DNA of 64,000 nt, taken from Pyronema omphalodes (lineage: Eukaryota; Ascomycota; Pezizomycetes; Pezizales; Pyronemataceae). Made by a program: the position numbers and the translations under genes. The notes under the pieces are model-generated. The model was not told where the DNA came from and ran no database searches. It saw only the letters and a list, made by a program, of their open reading frames with translations. Numbering within the stretch: the first letter of the stretch is position 1; each line of letters opens with the position of its first letter. Where the stretch lies: contig JAJJXM010000045.1 of NCBI GenBank assembly GCA_024516155.1, forward strand, positions 248,001 to 312,000. Direction: 5' to 3'. Shown piece by piece: positions 34,131 through 46,950 of the stretch.

Positions 34131-36434
34131 CGTTGGTACATCAACATCATATCCATATCCATATCAGGAGCTTCACCGCTTCGCTGCCGGTATGTAATGT
34201 ATAAAAAATGTTATAAAAGGCAGAAAACATACATACATTATACATATACCCGAGGGTCACGGCATATACAGGAGGAAAGAATGTGCATGTAGAATGGGTA
34301 TAATATATGGGTATAATAGATGGGTATGTAAAACTGATAATTATGCACTGTTTTATACATATACATCTATCTATGTATATATCTAAGTTCTAACGATATC
34401 TAGAATTGGAAACACGATGAGATTTTATTTTTTTTGATACATACATACATCATCATAGTAAGATGGAATTATCAAGCTATGTACGTACGTATGGAATATA
34501 TAATAAGTACAAAATACCTATATATATATCTACCTATGTATCAACAGTGTCTAAATCTGCATATGTAAATACATATTTTATTACACATATCCATCCATTG
34601 AGCAGTTAAATAGGTATATAGTAGCTTTCTTTGCTACATATGGTGGATATTACATAACCGTTAACGACACCATATATGTATGTTTACAACTTCCCAATTC
34701 TGCATAGCATAGCTTTACATATTTATTCGCTTTGTAACTTCAACTTCAATTTCTTCATCTTCATCTACTGCTTCATACATACATACATACATACATAGCG
34801 CAGATCAAAAAGCCGCAAGTTAAACTCTAAAAACTCTAAATACTCTAAATACTCTAACCCCATCAGCGGCCAGCACAGCCGGTTCTTTTAGCCCTTTAAC
34901 TCTGCATATGTACAGTGTACATTGTACATTGGCGATATCTAAAGATCTAAATTTCACGCTTACAACATGAGACGTTTACCGGGTGTTATTGAACCTGCAT
35001 TAGTCGTCGCAGCCCGCAGCCCGCAGCCTCCCCGGGGATGGGGGTTCGGTATGCCGAAAAATGCGTATGTTGTCATCTCACCGGGTCCGGGTCTGGGTCT
35101 GGTTTACATTCTCTATATAGGTACGGGTATTCCATAGGTTATAATCGCTATGTATATGTATGGGCATACATACATATCGCTCATCCTCATCCACCTCCCC
35201 CCCATCCACCTCCCCCCCATCACCCCCCCCCTCCCGCCCCACATCACCCCATCACACCCCCGGATTAACTATAATTCCACCTTTACATACCGGGGTGGGG
35301 GTCTAGGTTCTAGAAATCACTTGGCAAGTCCATGGGTTTATGACAGATTGACAGATTGACAGATTGACAGACGGAGAGATAGAAATGATCCGGAGATGGT
35401 ACATAGTTTACGGGGTATGGGGAATGGGGAATAGGAGTGATAGTCCGGGGATAACAATCCGTCTATGGTGGGATCCATCCCACCCCATGGAGCCATGGAG
35501 CCATGGAGCCATCCCACCCCATGGGGTTGACAAGTGAGCTACATAGTCGGCCGGCGTATTCAGCGGGGGGAGGGGGGATTGAGCTGTACTGTACAACCCT
35601 GGTAGGGTGGGTACGGTAAAAACATATCGCCGTGATGACCGAGATCTGGGGGGGACATGGCCGGCCGCCGTACATAGTCTACGGCCACCGTACTACATAC
35701 CCAGTGTAGGGATGGTACTTTTCAGTAAAGTTGGGCACGATACGGTAAAGTTGTAACGTAAGGTGTAAGCTTGGCATGTAACGTTACATACCAAACTTCA
35801 GCTAGCGCCACCACGTGACTAGCCTAGACGCTCCCTGAGGAGCCCGAGAGACGTGGAGAGGAGATCTACACCCCTATCTGTCGCCTTATATGCGTATATT
35901 AGCGCCTTGGCACCCTCAAATTCTGCAGCTTGGCATTCACGATACTGTCACGATGACCACGATACTGTAACAATACGTGACATTACGCTACGTTACATTA
36001 CTGTCACACGCTAGGCGCCCATCTCTAACCCAGTGCCCAGTGCCCAGTACCATGAGTCTTGAGACGCTAAAACTTCTGTTCTGTCTGGGCGGACACAACT
36101 CGCGTACATACCCCAGACAAAGATTCCAGAAGACACGACACGACGCGACACGACAAGACGCGACAAGACAAGACCAGTAAACCAATAAACCAATAAACCA
36201 GCGCCGTGATCGCCACCGAGAGAAACAGACAACCCTATCTCGATACACGAACCCCAACCCCGGACCCCACGTTACTCCAGAATCTAAGCTTCCACACGTT
36301 TTTTTTTTTCATCGTGGAGGTCTAAGTTCCAACGCGCGATGGTCTAGATGCTTCTTCACCGTATCATCTTGCACCGCCGGGTTCCTGAAATTTATGGATG
36401 GCTCGTCGCTTGTTAAATTCACAGTTTGTTTAAT

Positions 36435-36452
36435 CCCCCCCCCCCCCCCCCC
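36435..36452. repeat. Poly-C tract, 18 nt
   Basis: An uninterrupted C run. A CGACAA hexamer repeat (about 36576-36607) lies close by. Confidence 0.9.
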
Positions 36453-39167
36453 GGAACCCCAGTCTTGGCCGAGCTGAGCTGGGATGGACCGGGCTGGGCT
36501 GGGCTGCTGGGCTGGGCTTCTGGTATGGTGGTGGTGGGTATGTCGTTGTAAGCAGGAGACAGTAAGCAGGTACCGGATAACGACAACGACAACGACAACG
36601 ACAACGATAACGCGCAGAGTGGCGAAATGTTTCAGGTTTCGGATCACGGTTGATATGCCATGCCACCGCCATGCCACCGCCACCTTGAGAAATAAGTAAG
36701 AAAGAAATAAGGATTAAGGATTAGGAAAGGAAATAAAAAACCAGCACCGTGGCTCTACCCCTGGGTTTTGGTTTCGGCATATGATGTATGTATGTTTGAT
36801 GTTTCTAAGCTGTGCTGCTATGGACTACTTGCTGTAAATATCAAACTTTGCACGGTTGTGAGAACGCCGTAGCATGGCACGGCATGGCATGGCGCGGTGG
36901 CGTGGGTGGCGTGGCGTGGTGTGGCGTGGAAAAGCTTATTTTTTTTTTCTTCACCGTAACCTCAGCCCCAACCCACGATTTTGCTTCGTTGTCGCGTGCT
37001 CTGGAATAACAGAGATGGGATGAACCAGATGAACCAGATAAACACTCCACTCAGCACCACCGAGAATTTTGGATCCTGAAGAATCTCAAATGTGACATGA
37101 CATGGGCCTGCCGCCTGCTATGTTCTGTGCTTATGTTGATTACGTTTATTACGTATGTATGTACGACTTTTTCGGAGTATTTCACGGTAGGGCAGTCGTT
37201 ATATACATTGGGTTTCGAAGTTCTGTGAATTGTAATGTTTTCGCCACCAGCGTATGGTTTTTCTTCAAGAAAAGGGGTATTCGTATGTATCTATATCGAT
37301 ACCCATATTTATTACCCCTTATGCAATCTGTCGCCAAAACAAAAAAACCCCTCAGTATTTTTGATCTCAATCTTGATATGCGATGAGATGTCTAAGACAC
37401 AAATCAAATGTATTTTTTCTTTTTTTTCCACCGTTGTTTTACATCCACACTGCAGCTCTACCGTTGAAACCCATGTAAAAGATGACCCGAAGATTCCGGG
37501 GTATCCGGGGTAAGCTGAGCTGACGGTCGACTTTTGACGGGTTTTGTGTTTCGATTGATATATTTTTATCGGGGATTACAATGGTATGGTCGGCTTACCG
37601 ACTTGTTTGGGATGTAAGAAACCTTATTTGTTGCTTATCGTTTTTTTTTTTTTTTCGCTGGGATTGCTTTTGGGTGGTTTCCCTGAGGGCTTTTCGGTTG
37701 GGTTACGAAAGAAAATCCGCGGTACTCGTATCTACGATATGTAATAATAATGAAGGAAATTGGTTAACACATGCTCTTACATACCATCCTTTCTTAGGAT
37801 CTTCAAAACTAATATCCAATGAAAGTGGGTTTCATTAATATTTATTGAATTTTTATTAAACCTTTATTCAATCCGCTTAATCTATTCATTCCGCTCAATC
37901 TATTCAATCTCTGTAATCTATCATCGTCCGAATATATAAATTTCCTTCCGTAACCCCAAGATTATATATACCGGATCTTTATTATTATCTGCCCTCGTAT
38001 ATGTATAAAAATATCCCCCTAACACAACAACCGTATAGCACCATATATAGCCCATACCCCGCCCTCCCTTTCTTCCTTTCCTAGAACATCCGGACATGGT
38101 AATTTCTCGCGAATTTGGCTGTGTTACAATACATAACTATACCTGGATGTGTACCGTAACCGGATAATTTTCTGCAGCCCCTCGATAGGAAGTTTCGAGT
38201 TTCATTAAACACAACCGGATAATCGTTCTTGATTATCCAATCATGATCATTATCGATACTATGTTTCATTCCTTCATCTCATCTAATTTATCACCAGTAA
38301 CCGTAAAGACAGTTGATTAGCTTTCTGTATCCTGCAGGAAACGGTAGGTAGGTAGGTATATCTGGGTTTCTGAAACTATGAAATAATGAAACTATGGAAC
38401 ATATTACCCTGCCGTCGATGAATTATGTTCATGCTCACTGCGGCGTGCGCACCTGGCACAGCCATCCCAACCAATCGAAGCTAACCCCCATCATCCCTGT
38501 CACCAACCCCCATCCCTGTCACTAACCAACCCCATCATCCTTCTAGAAGTTCCTTCCCAAACAACCTGCACAAACAACAAGGATAAACCCGTACCTGTGT
38601 ACCCTGGTAAGTATGGCCATCCGCCATCGTAAGAGCGTAACCATAACCAAAACCAACGTTCAACTTTTCCTCACACCATATGTAGAAAAATTGGAGATTA
38701 GCTAGGCACGCTAGTCACGCTAACCATGCTAACCATGCTAACAACGCTAACCATACTAAAAACGCTAACAATGATATACCCCTGGCTAAAAATCTACCCG
38801 ACTGTACATAACGGTTTAGTTCGCAGTGTCAGAGTGTCTTAGACTTAGACGTAGACTCTTAGACTCTTAGGCAAGCGATAGTTAGAGTATTGCGCTAGTG
38901 ATAAAATAGGCCTGCATAGAAGCTGGAGGGGAATTTTTTTTTCCGGGGTGAGCGAAGCCAGAAGCTAGATGTCGGATGAGTTGATGGATGGTTGGGGAAA
39001 CCCCCGCTAAAAATAAAATACATATGTACATAGAATAAAAATTTCTCCACGATGGATGGAGAGGATGAGAATATAGGTTACATAGAAGTAGAGAGAAGAT
39101 ATGAAAGTAAAGAGTGATATGTAGCTGTTACCATGCGATATTGGAATATCTGTAGGCATGCAGAAAG

Positions 39168-39232
39168 GGTTGTGGTTGTGGTGATGGTTGTGGTGATGGT
39201 TGTGGTGATGGTTGTGGTGATGGTTGTGGTGA
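39168..39232. repeat. 15-bp GTGGTGATGGTTGTG minisatellite
   Basis: About four tandem units of a G/T-rich 15-mer. Confidence 0.85.
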
Positions 39233-40605
39233 TACCGCCAAACATTTTTTTCGCAGCGGAAAAACTCATCTCAACCCACCATCACCCACCACCACACGCC
39301 AAAAAAAAAAATCAAGACAACCCGAACTGGATTTTATCCGTTTAACTCGTACATACATACATACAACCATACCTCAATTTTAAGGATTTTATCCAGTCCG
39401 GACCTATTGAATTTAACCGTTACACCGGCGCCGATAGATGGGTGGTAACTGGTTTGATGGTTTGATGGTTTGGGCGGGTTAGACTTATGTAGGCAAGGGG
39501 ACTTGATGAGACAAGACGAGACAAGACGACAGCGACAACGATGATGATGACTACTATGACGATGTGATGATGGGAGTCGGACATACTTGCGGCAACCATC
39601 AGATTAAGGAAATTAGCCAAGAATTTTTGGTGCTATAGATATACGATGGAATTTCGTCATAGGTGTTATGCATATGAAGTTATGAATTACGAATTACAGA
39701 GGACATACATGAAAAGGATGATGTACATATTCTGTATTCTATTCATCGGGGATAGATGGATAGATGGACGGGTGCATAAAAAACCCGCATACATACGCTG
39801 ATCAAAGAAGTTTCCATGCCATGCCATGCCATATCGTACATAGCTTCTTTGATCGTCGTATGATGCATATGTACATACACGACTGTAGAACCATACATAG
39901 AACCATACCATAGGAAATAAAATATCCGACTGAGGAATATTTAGCAGTTTAGCCATTTAGCATAATGACCTACATATCGGTACATCCGACCAAGTCAGGG
40001 ATGCTGGTAGGGTGGTATGTATATGATACCGAGTCCGGTGTCGGAAAATGTCTTACTTTTTGGGGGGTTTCGATTATGTACTCGTACATACATACTTTTA
40101 CATCAGTTTGAAGGTATGTACATATGTAAAGACAGAACATAACGACAGAATATAACCATAACGACACATAGCGCTATGTACATAGTAACCATTACAGTCT
40201 AGTAACGATACAACATGGTGACTGGTGATTGGTTACGGTATCTAATATCTATAAAAAGCTCCATTGTATGTATCTTAATCCCACAAAGTAAATCAATCAA
40301 AAATTTAAAACCCCCAACCGGGAAACTCCTGACTTTACCGTCTGTACCGTACACAGTGGACACATCTTGTCTTGTCTTGTATAATCTTATATCTTTCATC
40401 TTAACATCCACACGATTTCACTGTATGTAGCGCAATTCCCAGCACTATTCTCATCTCCACTCTAAATCCGAATCTGAATCCGAATTTCCATGACCAAAAA
40501 ACACAAAAAAAAAAAGGAAATCCAAAACAGCGCAGAACATCAAAAGACAGTTCCACATACTACACATCACGGTAACACGGCTATGTACTGTCTCCAATCT
40601 CCATA

Positions 40606-40627
40606 CCCCCCCCCCCCCCCCCCCCCC
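40606..40627. repeat. Poly-C tract, 22 nt
   Basis: The longest uninterrupted C run in the window. Confidence 0.9.
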
Positions 40628-43511
40628 AACATACCTCATGTCATAAGATCCTAAATCCTAAATCCGTACAGTACATCCACCATCAGACATCTTTAGGCAG
40701 GAATATATACATAACCACACATCACATGCCTCTCTTTTTCTAATCATCGGTTTATTGGCTCATCGGTTCATGGATTCATCGGTTTATGGATTCATTAGTT
40801 AAGTTTAGCCTCAACGGATGATGCTATGGACACCATAGAAGGTTGGATTGATATGTATTCACCGGTGTATATAGTGTATATCTACATATCTACATATCTA
40901 TATCTACTTCTACATAACAAGTTACACTCGAGAGGGCGCAAAAAAAGAAAAAACAGCTTCGCTACGGTGGCAATAATGTGTATTCATCTGTGTAATACTT
41001 ATCATGAGCCATCGTTATTATCGGGTTTCAATTTCGGTTGTCCAAACAGCTCAACAGCTTTTGATCGCTGTATTCATGATCCTGAACCAGTAGACAAGAC
41101 AAGACAAGACAAGATAAGAGTGCAGGACATGAAAATTCCACCAGGCTCCAGGCTCCAGCATCACCATGCCCCAAGACCCATGCCCCAAGACACAAGACAC
41201 AAGACCCAAGACGACCAACAAGCGACAAGAAGGCAAAAAAACAAGCAGGGGGTAATAGAAATAACGGGAGGCACCTGGCAACCAAGAAAAAAAAAAAAAA
41301 ATCCCGCACTTGCATCATATGTACTCGTGCCTAAAGCCATGTGGCAGCCACGCATACATACGCTATGCATTCCCATTCCAATAATTCTTCATCACCAAGA
41401 TTTTTATTAGCTAGTGCTGATTTGTCCCACCTCTACACAATTGCATACATGCACTCCTCTCCAAGTTTATGAAGATTAGTTACTACTGGCGAATAGAATC
41501 ATGATTTAAAATGAAATTATATGCCACCATAGTCCTTATCTTTGGTCTGGTCTTTGGTCTTTGGTCTTCTCGCTTCTTTCTACATACGGCTGGGATACGG
41601 AGTATTACGCTCGCATCACACCGGGGCCCCACATTCCATCCCCAGAGCGGGGTAAAAAAAAAGAGTCGCCAGACATACCTTACGAGCAATCATGAGCTAC
41701 ATACTCTAGGGTATCTTCTGCATCTTCGTGGCGATACCTTAAAGATACGGCAGCAATACGATTGGCCCAGCCATCGCAAGAACGTGGCAAGGTGCAGTAG
41801 CTTCTCTTTTTCTCGTCTGATAAACGGCGATGTTTACATGTCGGTGGTGTTGTGGGGCCTCATGGACGGGGTGGTGTTTCGGCTTCTGGTGGGGGATCAT
41901 TGCGGAGCCGGGGGTAGGCGCTGTAGGGTTGGGTTGGGTTGCTGGGTGCTGGGTGGTGAGTTATGGATGACATCCATGCTGGGCTGATTAGATAAGATCA
42001 AATTCATAGTCTTGGCGATAAGATTTTGCGATAAGAAAGACACTAGCACAATCACGGTCTGGACTCTTGGTATATGTGGTTCCGATCGGAAAAAGGTAAA
42101 ACCGTCAAGAAGTCCGACCACATCGACGTCATGATCCACAAAAACTTCACTCCCCTCACTCTGCCTAGAAAATGCGCACTTGCACTATGTATGTATATCG
42201 GAGTTTTTGTTTGGTCCAATTTCTTTGTGATGCCATCAAGGATACCGACATGCTGATACCGGGTGCCTCGGACGGTACCCGATACTTAGGGGGCTTCCAA
42301 AGGTTGAAAGATCTGCTATCGTATATAGAAAGTATGTACCAGGAGGTTAGCTATGCGTATGTATCTTGAATTCCCGGTTACGATGACAGGATTGTCCCTT
42401 GCGTTGAGATAACTATGTAGGTCACTTCATAACGAACTCCCTGCTCTCCCTACTCTTCCCGCCGCCTGGAGACTTTCCCTAGGATAGGAGTAATCCCTTC
42501 CGATATAGGAGATACTGGAACATCTGTACCAGCAACTGTTGTCGGGACACAGTCGCCGGGATGACATCGGTATCAGACAATCCGGGGCCGAAACCTTGGG
42601 TCTGGGCTTGTCTGGGCTTCGGGGTGTCACTGTTGCACACCAACCACGCTGTTTGCCACTTTTCAGGGTCCAGAGCAAATACAGGGAACTCCATGCGGCG
42701 GAATATAGTTAATCCAAGATGATGGTAACCTAAAGTTCCTCTAAGTCAACTGTTGGTTCATGTCAGTGTATTTCAAGGACATGGATTTGATGTTTGATCG
42801 TTGTTCCTGGCTAAAGAACGCCGTTTATTTCTATGGACCAGGAACAGCAATCTCTATTCCGTTGGAAAGGCCGGTGGTTTCAGAGAGAGGCTGGTTAATT
42901 TGATGCGGTGTAGATTTTGGACCCCGTTGGACACCGGGGGGTTAGCTTTTGAACCGTCCTGCAGCCTTCGTCGACGCGGCAAGCCGACTTTCCCACCGAT
43001 CCCGAACATAGACAAGCCGATTACAAGCCCAGGCCACTATCCCGCATCATCATCCCCGATCGGCAGAAGACGACTACGGTGTTCCTCCGAGATGTAATGC
43101 GATTTCGGTGCGATTTCGGTGTTCAGCACCTGGGTCGATATCGACTTGGCACACTGAATGCAGGTACGGTCGGCTAACTTATGTTCTTTCGGGAAACGGG
43201 AGGGTGTTCTCTGCAGTGGTTTTCCTGCGGGTGCAGCAGCAGCGGGTGAAGGTGGCTGGAAGACACAAGACCAAAAGATGGCGATGATTGCGTGTCAAGG
43301 CCAAGCAGAATACAAGAACTTCCAAGAGATATTATTGATCCTGAGTCTTGGTAAGATATTCCGTGTGATCAAAGAAGCGTATTTTCTGTGTGTCAGTTAT
43401 CTGATTTCCTTCTCGTACACCAAGGATGGCTTTTGCTGCCCAAAGTTCCCGGGATTTGGTGACCTACACCTCGCGCACCACCCGCAAACTTCACATCATA
43501 CATAATCATAT

Positions 43512-43527
43512 CCCCCCCCCCCCCCCC
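43512..43527. repeat. Poly-C tract, 16 nt
   Basis: An uninterrupted C run. It is the rightmost of the seven long C/G runs between 27.5 and 43.6 kb. Confidence 0.9.
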
Positions 43528-44449
43528 TACGGTACAATTTCCGCCCCCTTCCCCCCTAAAATGATCCTCCATTGAATTAATTTGATCGTGTGTTCATCAT
43601 GTTCTGGCCCGCCAAAAGCTATCCTGGTCAACTCTCGCCTTCCGCATCGCCCCAGTTTTTTTTTTACTCCACATCGGAGTTCGCCCAGCCGAATTCATTT
43701 CCCCCAGTCATCTAGACTGTCTTTACGAGTTCCCCGGTAACTCCCGTGAAAGACTATTCAATGCGGGATGTAGCGTGAGGTGCGGTTGAAGAATCCTTGG
43801 TTATATCCTATACCCGTGTAGTTCGTTGAGGACGAGACAAATGTGTCGTGTGTGGCCGTGGCAGACATCATAAGAAGGTTACTATTCAAGTTGCTGTGGG
43901 GATTAAACGGTTCAACGGTCTCAAATGAGTAAAAGCGGCCAAGAAAAATGTGGTGCAAGCAGGAAGGGTATGATGTATGGTCGTCAGGTGTGTTGATGAT
44001 AATCTGTGACCCACAGTGTTGTTCCTAATGCATGCCGTGCTGCGTAGATACTAAAGATTCAAAGTCAACTAATCATACAACCGTCTATTGTAATAAGTGA
44101 AATTTCTCAAACAGCCGCAGGATTTTGAAAATCTTCGTCCGGTGATGATTTTGCACAATAGACCCGACACGCGAAAGTCTGTCCGTGTCCTTTCTTAAGT
44201 ATCTGTATCTCTATCTCCCCGTCGTATCGGACATAACATCGCTATCCTGGATCTCCATTCAAATCGCATGCACGGCTCCTGTCGTCTCGCTTGTTGACAG
44301 TGGTGATTGGTTCCGTGGTACTTCCCGGACAAAGAGCGAGCGAGCATATGCTTCGGTAATCGATCCGAACCCTAGCTCCGGGGACCCCACGATACATCTC
44401 TCGGTAACCACGGCACCATAATATGCAGCAACTTAGATATTACTGTTGT

Positions 44450-45109
44450 TCAAATGAAGTATAAAGTCTGATTAGCTTGTGTGTGAATGAAACTGAGCTC
44501 AGGAGGTCCCACACGTATAATAAACGTTCGAATGATATTCATCCTGTATGAAGCTGGCATATCGTCATAGAGTTGTTTGATGTCTGTGCGGTGCGTGAAG
44601 CGGAGAGCGATGGGCCATCGTCGCGGAATATAGGTCATCGGAACCCAAGAGTAGAGCTCGGTAACTCGGTAATGCGGATGACAGAGCAAGGTGTTACGGG
44701 GATCTATGTGGCCAGGCTCGGGTGGGGTTGATGATGTTTGCAAGAAAGCTTCGGCAACGATTGGGGTTGGTGCTAACTGAGGGTTAGACAAGGCTGGGAT
44801 TGGTGGAGAATACCTTTTAGTAGTGTAGAAAGTGTTTCCGGTTTGTTTGGTACTGTTGGCTGTGGATAGCTTTACTGGATAATGGTTGTTCTGTTTCGGT
44901 GAAAGATCAGTGTGGTTTAATTGGCGTATGGTGTATCGAAGTATTGTAATTTCCGAATATTGATCAATTCTTCTCCATCTCGTATAAAGGTTTGTTGATT
45001 CAAAAACTTGAATGGGTATAAAATGCTGATTCGTATTCATCCGGGGTTCCAAGTGCATGCCGGTTATCGTGTATAGTGTGTCGTAGACCGCGAACCGCAG
45101 CGTTTCCAA
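44450..45109 (-). CDS. Orphan open frame, possible hypothetical protein
   Basis: A 219-codon open frame stands out in this region by length. Its first codon is TTG; the first ATG lies about 17 codons in (MHLEPRMNTNQ). The composition is ordinary for a soluble protein (W and Y present, no low complexity), for example YSWVPMTYIPRRWPIALRF. There is no recognisable motif, signal peptide or paralogue in the window, and no intron consensus forces a model. It could be an eroded gene or mobile-element fragment, or chance. Confidence 0.25.
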   Translation of the reverse strand: METLRFAVYDTLYTITGMHLEPRMNTNQHFIPIQVFESTNLYTRWRRIDQYSEITILRYTIRQLNHTDLSPKQNNHYPVKLSTANSTKQTGNTFYTTKRYSPPIPALSNPQLAPTPIVAEAFLQTSSTPPEPGHIDPRNTLLCHPHYRVTELYSWVPMTYIPRRWPIALRFTHRTDIKQLYDDMPASYRMNIIRTFIIRVGPPELSFIHTQANQTLYFI

Positions 45110-46414
45110 GTATTATCCTCCCAACTCTCAACCATCCTCAAGCCTGCGCTCTCACCACGTTCAAATTTTCGTTGTTTCCACCGCTGTTATATATATGTAC
45201 CACCCAGCCTTACAGAGGCGGGGTCCCCACACTTCTTGTAAGTGGAGGCTGCCCGGATGTCTAACTGTTAATGGAAGCCAAAGTCCCGATCGGAAAACTG
45301 TCTGGCGCCGCAAAACGGGTTCTCGAGGCATAGCCGAGCGTACTCGAGCCAAACGGCAGCGGACCGAGAAAAAATAGTGGCGAGACCCCCGAAACGCGCG
45401 GCTGCGCATGTGGGAACGAGGTAGCCGGGCTATGCGAACGGGATTTCCGGTGGTCTCCCCGACGAGCCGATGAAGCGCCGCACAACTTTGTCCCGTGATT
45501 TGTGCCACAGCCACCAGAGACACCATCAGAAGCGGGATTGCCTCGTCCGTTGCTTGTGGCAAACGGAATCGTCGGGGAGAACCAGGAATTCCGAAAGAAT
45601 ATTTCGGTTGTATGCCATTGCCGAGTTCGCTTCGAAGAATTCACTGCTCATGTGGGGTATCGGTTGGTTCTTTCAGCATCACATGTGAATCGTACATTAA
45701 ACAGTGGTTAGTTTTCAAGCCGAAAAGATACTCGAACGCGTAAACGAATTCTGGGTTGTCTTACATACATCTGATATCAGGCACGAGTAATCCTCTTAAC
45801 GTAGTCGGGCCTGAAGGGAAGGAAGTGGGGAAGAAATGCCCAATGTGGACTGGAGGTCCAAGTGGACGTTGGGGTTTGTTGTGATGTAGGGCTCGGCTAT
45901 ATTGCGGAATCGACTGCCAAGAGAAATGTTTGCATTAACTGTGCTTGTCAAACGAAAAGTGTTTGTCCCGGTCGCGACACATCGACCCACCTCTTCTATA
46001 AAATGCGCCGAAACAGCAGGTCCACACCTCTCCACTGTCATCCGAATATACCTGAGTATACTGACTGGCATCAACATTGATTTTACTTGCATTCATCCTC
46101 TTGCTAACACTCCTCTCCGTATAAACTATCTTCACATCAATCCGCTTAATGCCTAATAGAAAAGCAACTTTCAACCGTGAAAACAGAACTCTTCACAACC
46201 CACCGTCTCCGCTATTGAAAAGCCCAACAATTTCAAGTTTCTCGTCATTCGAAATCCGAATTACATCGCGACAGAATTCAAATTCTATCAGGAATCAATA
46301 TGAACGACTCGAACCATTATAAATTGCTTTCCCATCCAATCTCCTCATCAACTTGATCGATTCACATTCGACTCATAAACATCCACTACCAATTCGATCG
46401 AGGAGATTCCCACC
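45110..46414. other. Spacer with a GC-richer island; promoter of the 46415 gene
   Basis: 45230-45660 is clearly richer in GC than its surroundings and has overlapping open frames on both strands, with no favoured one. A TATA-like TTATAAAT lies about 100 bp before the start at 46415, within a typical C/A-rich fungal leader. Confidence 0.4.
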
Positions 46415-46858
46415 ATGTCCACGGTTCCAAAGACTTCTCAATTGAAAGCACGTAAAAGTCGGTTCACCGAGAACTTTGACGACGACAGCTACACCCCTGA
46501 CCCCTACTACCTTCAACCAAAATATATGGATACCGTTTATTTGAAAGCTACCAAAGCTACTAAATCCAAATCCTCCTCAGGATCAGAGTCCAGCGATGCT
46601 CAAGGTAAGGGCAAACGAACATCACAGAATGACTCCGACTCGAGCCAGAATTCAATTATCACGCGGGACCAGACTACAGTGGATGGAAGCAAAGTTGATC
46701 AATCATGGCTACAGAGGAGAACCAGCGCTTATACAGGGTCCAAGACTAGTGATACAAAAGAGAAGAAGGATGCTTGGAAAAGTGCCAAAGACAAGATCAA
46801 GATCGTATTAAATCTAAAGAACGCTATCAAGGTTGATAAAGGAAAGCCGGCGGGCTAA
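46415..46858 (+). CDS. Small basic Ser/Lys-rich hypothetical protein, 147 aa
   Basis: The ATG at 46415 sits in CCACCATGTCC, a good fungal start context, with a TATA-like element about 100 bp upstream and a C/A-rich leader. One uninterrupted exon ends at TAA 46856-46858. The N-terminus is KARKSRFTENFDDDSYTPDP, with a tyrosine-rich patch (DPYYLQPKYMDTVYLK). The middle is a Ser/Asp-rich disordered segment. The C-terminus is a lysine-rich amphipathic stretch (KDAWKSAKDKIKIVLNLK). No signal peptide and no known family. A faint resemblance to the basic helix of the 21099-21419 protein is noted but unproven. The decayed copia fragment begins about 90 bp downstream. Confidence 0.6.
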   Translation: MSTVPKTSQLKARKSRFTENFDDDSYTPDPYYLQPKYMDTVYLKATKATKSKSSSGSESSDAQGKGKRTSQNDSDSSQNSIITRDQTTVDGSKVDQSWLQRRTSAYTGSKTSDTKEKKDAWKSAKDKIKIVLNLKNAIKVDKGKPAG

Positions 46859-46950
46859 TACGGGTAGTATAGACGGATACAGTGATGACAGGAGTGCAAG
46901 ACAATTCCTATGGTAGTAACAATCATATAGAATGAAAGTAAATCCTTGCG

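Larger units (their letters stand above)
30158..44449. other. Very long gene-poor spacer (about 14 kb)
   Basis: No open frame here has a convincing start, codon bias, domain or intron structure. The region is rich in mono-, tri-, hexa-, hepta- and octanucleotide repeats, TATG/CATA-type repeats and long C or G runs, of which the main ones are listed separately. The 5' flank of the hexose transporter (30158-30500) is presumably its promoter, although I see no clear TATA box. Confidence 0.5.

Noticed and set aside
33549..34292. Long lysine/glutamine-rich open frame of 247 codons (and leucine/cysteine-rich frames opposite)
   Set aside because: It is the direct product of 8-nt tandem repeats that lack stops in several frames; there is no unique sequence of protein-like character.
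40826..41410. 194-codon open frame
   Set aside because: It has an ATG but is made of microsatellite and poly-A derived residues, with no codon bias and no motif.
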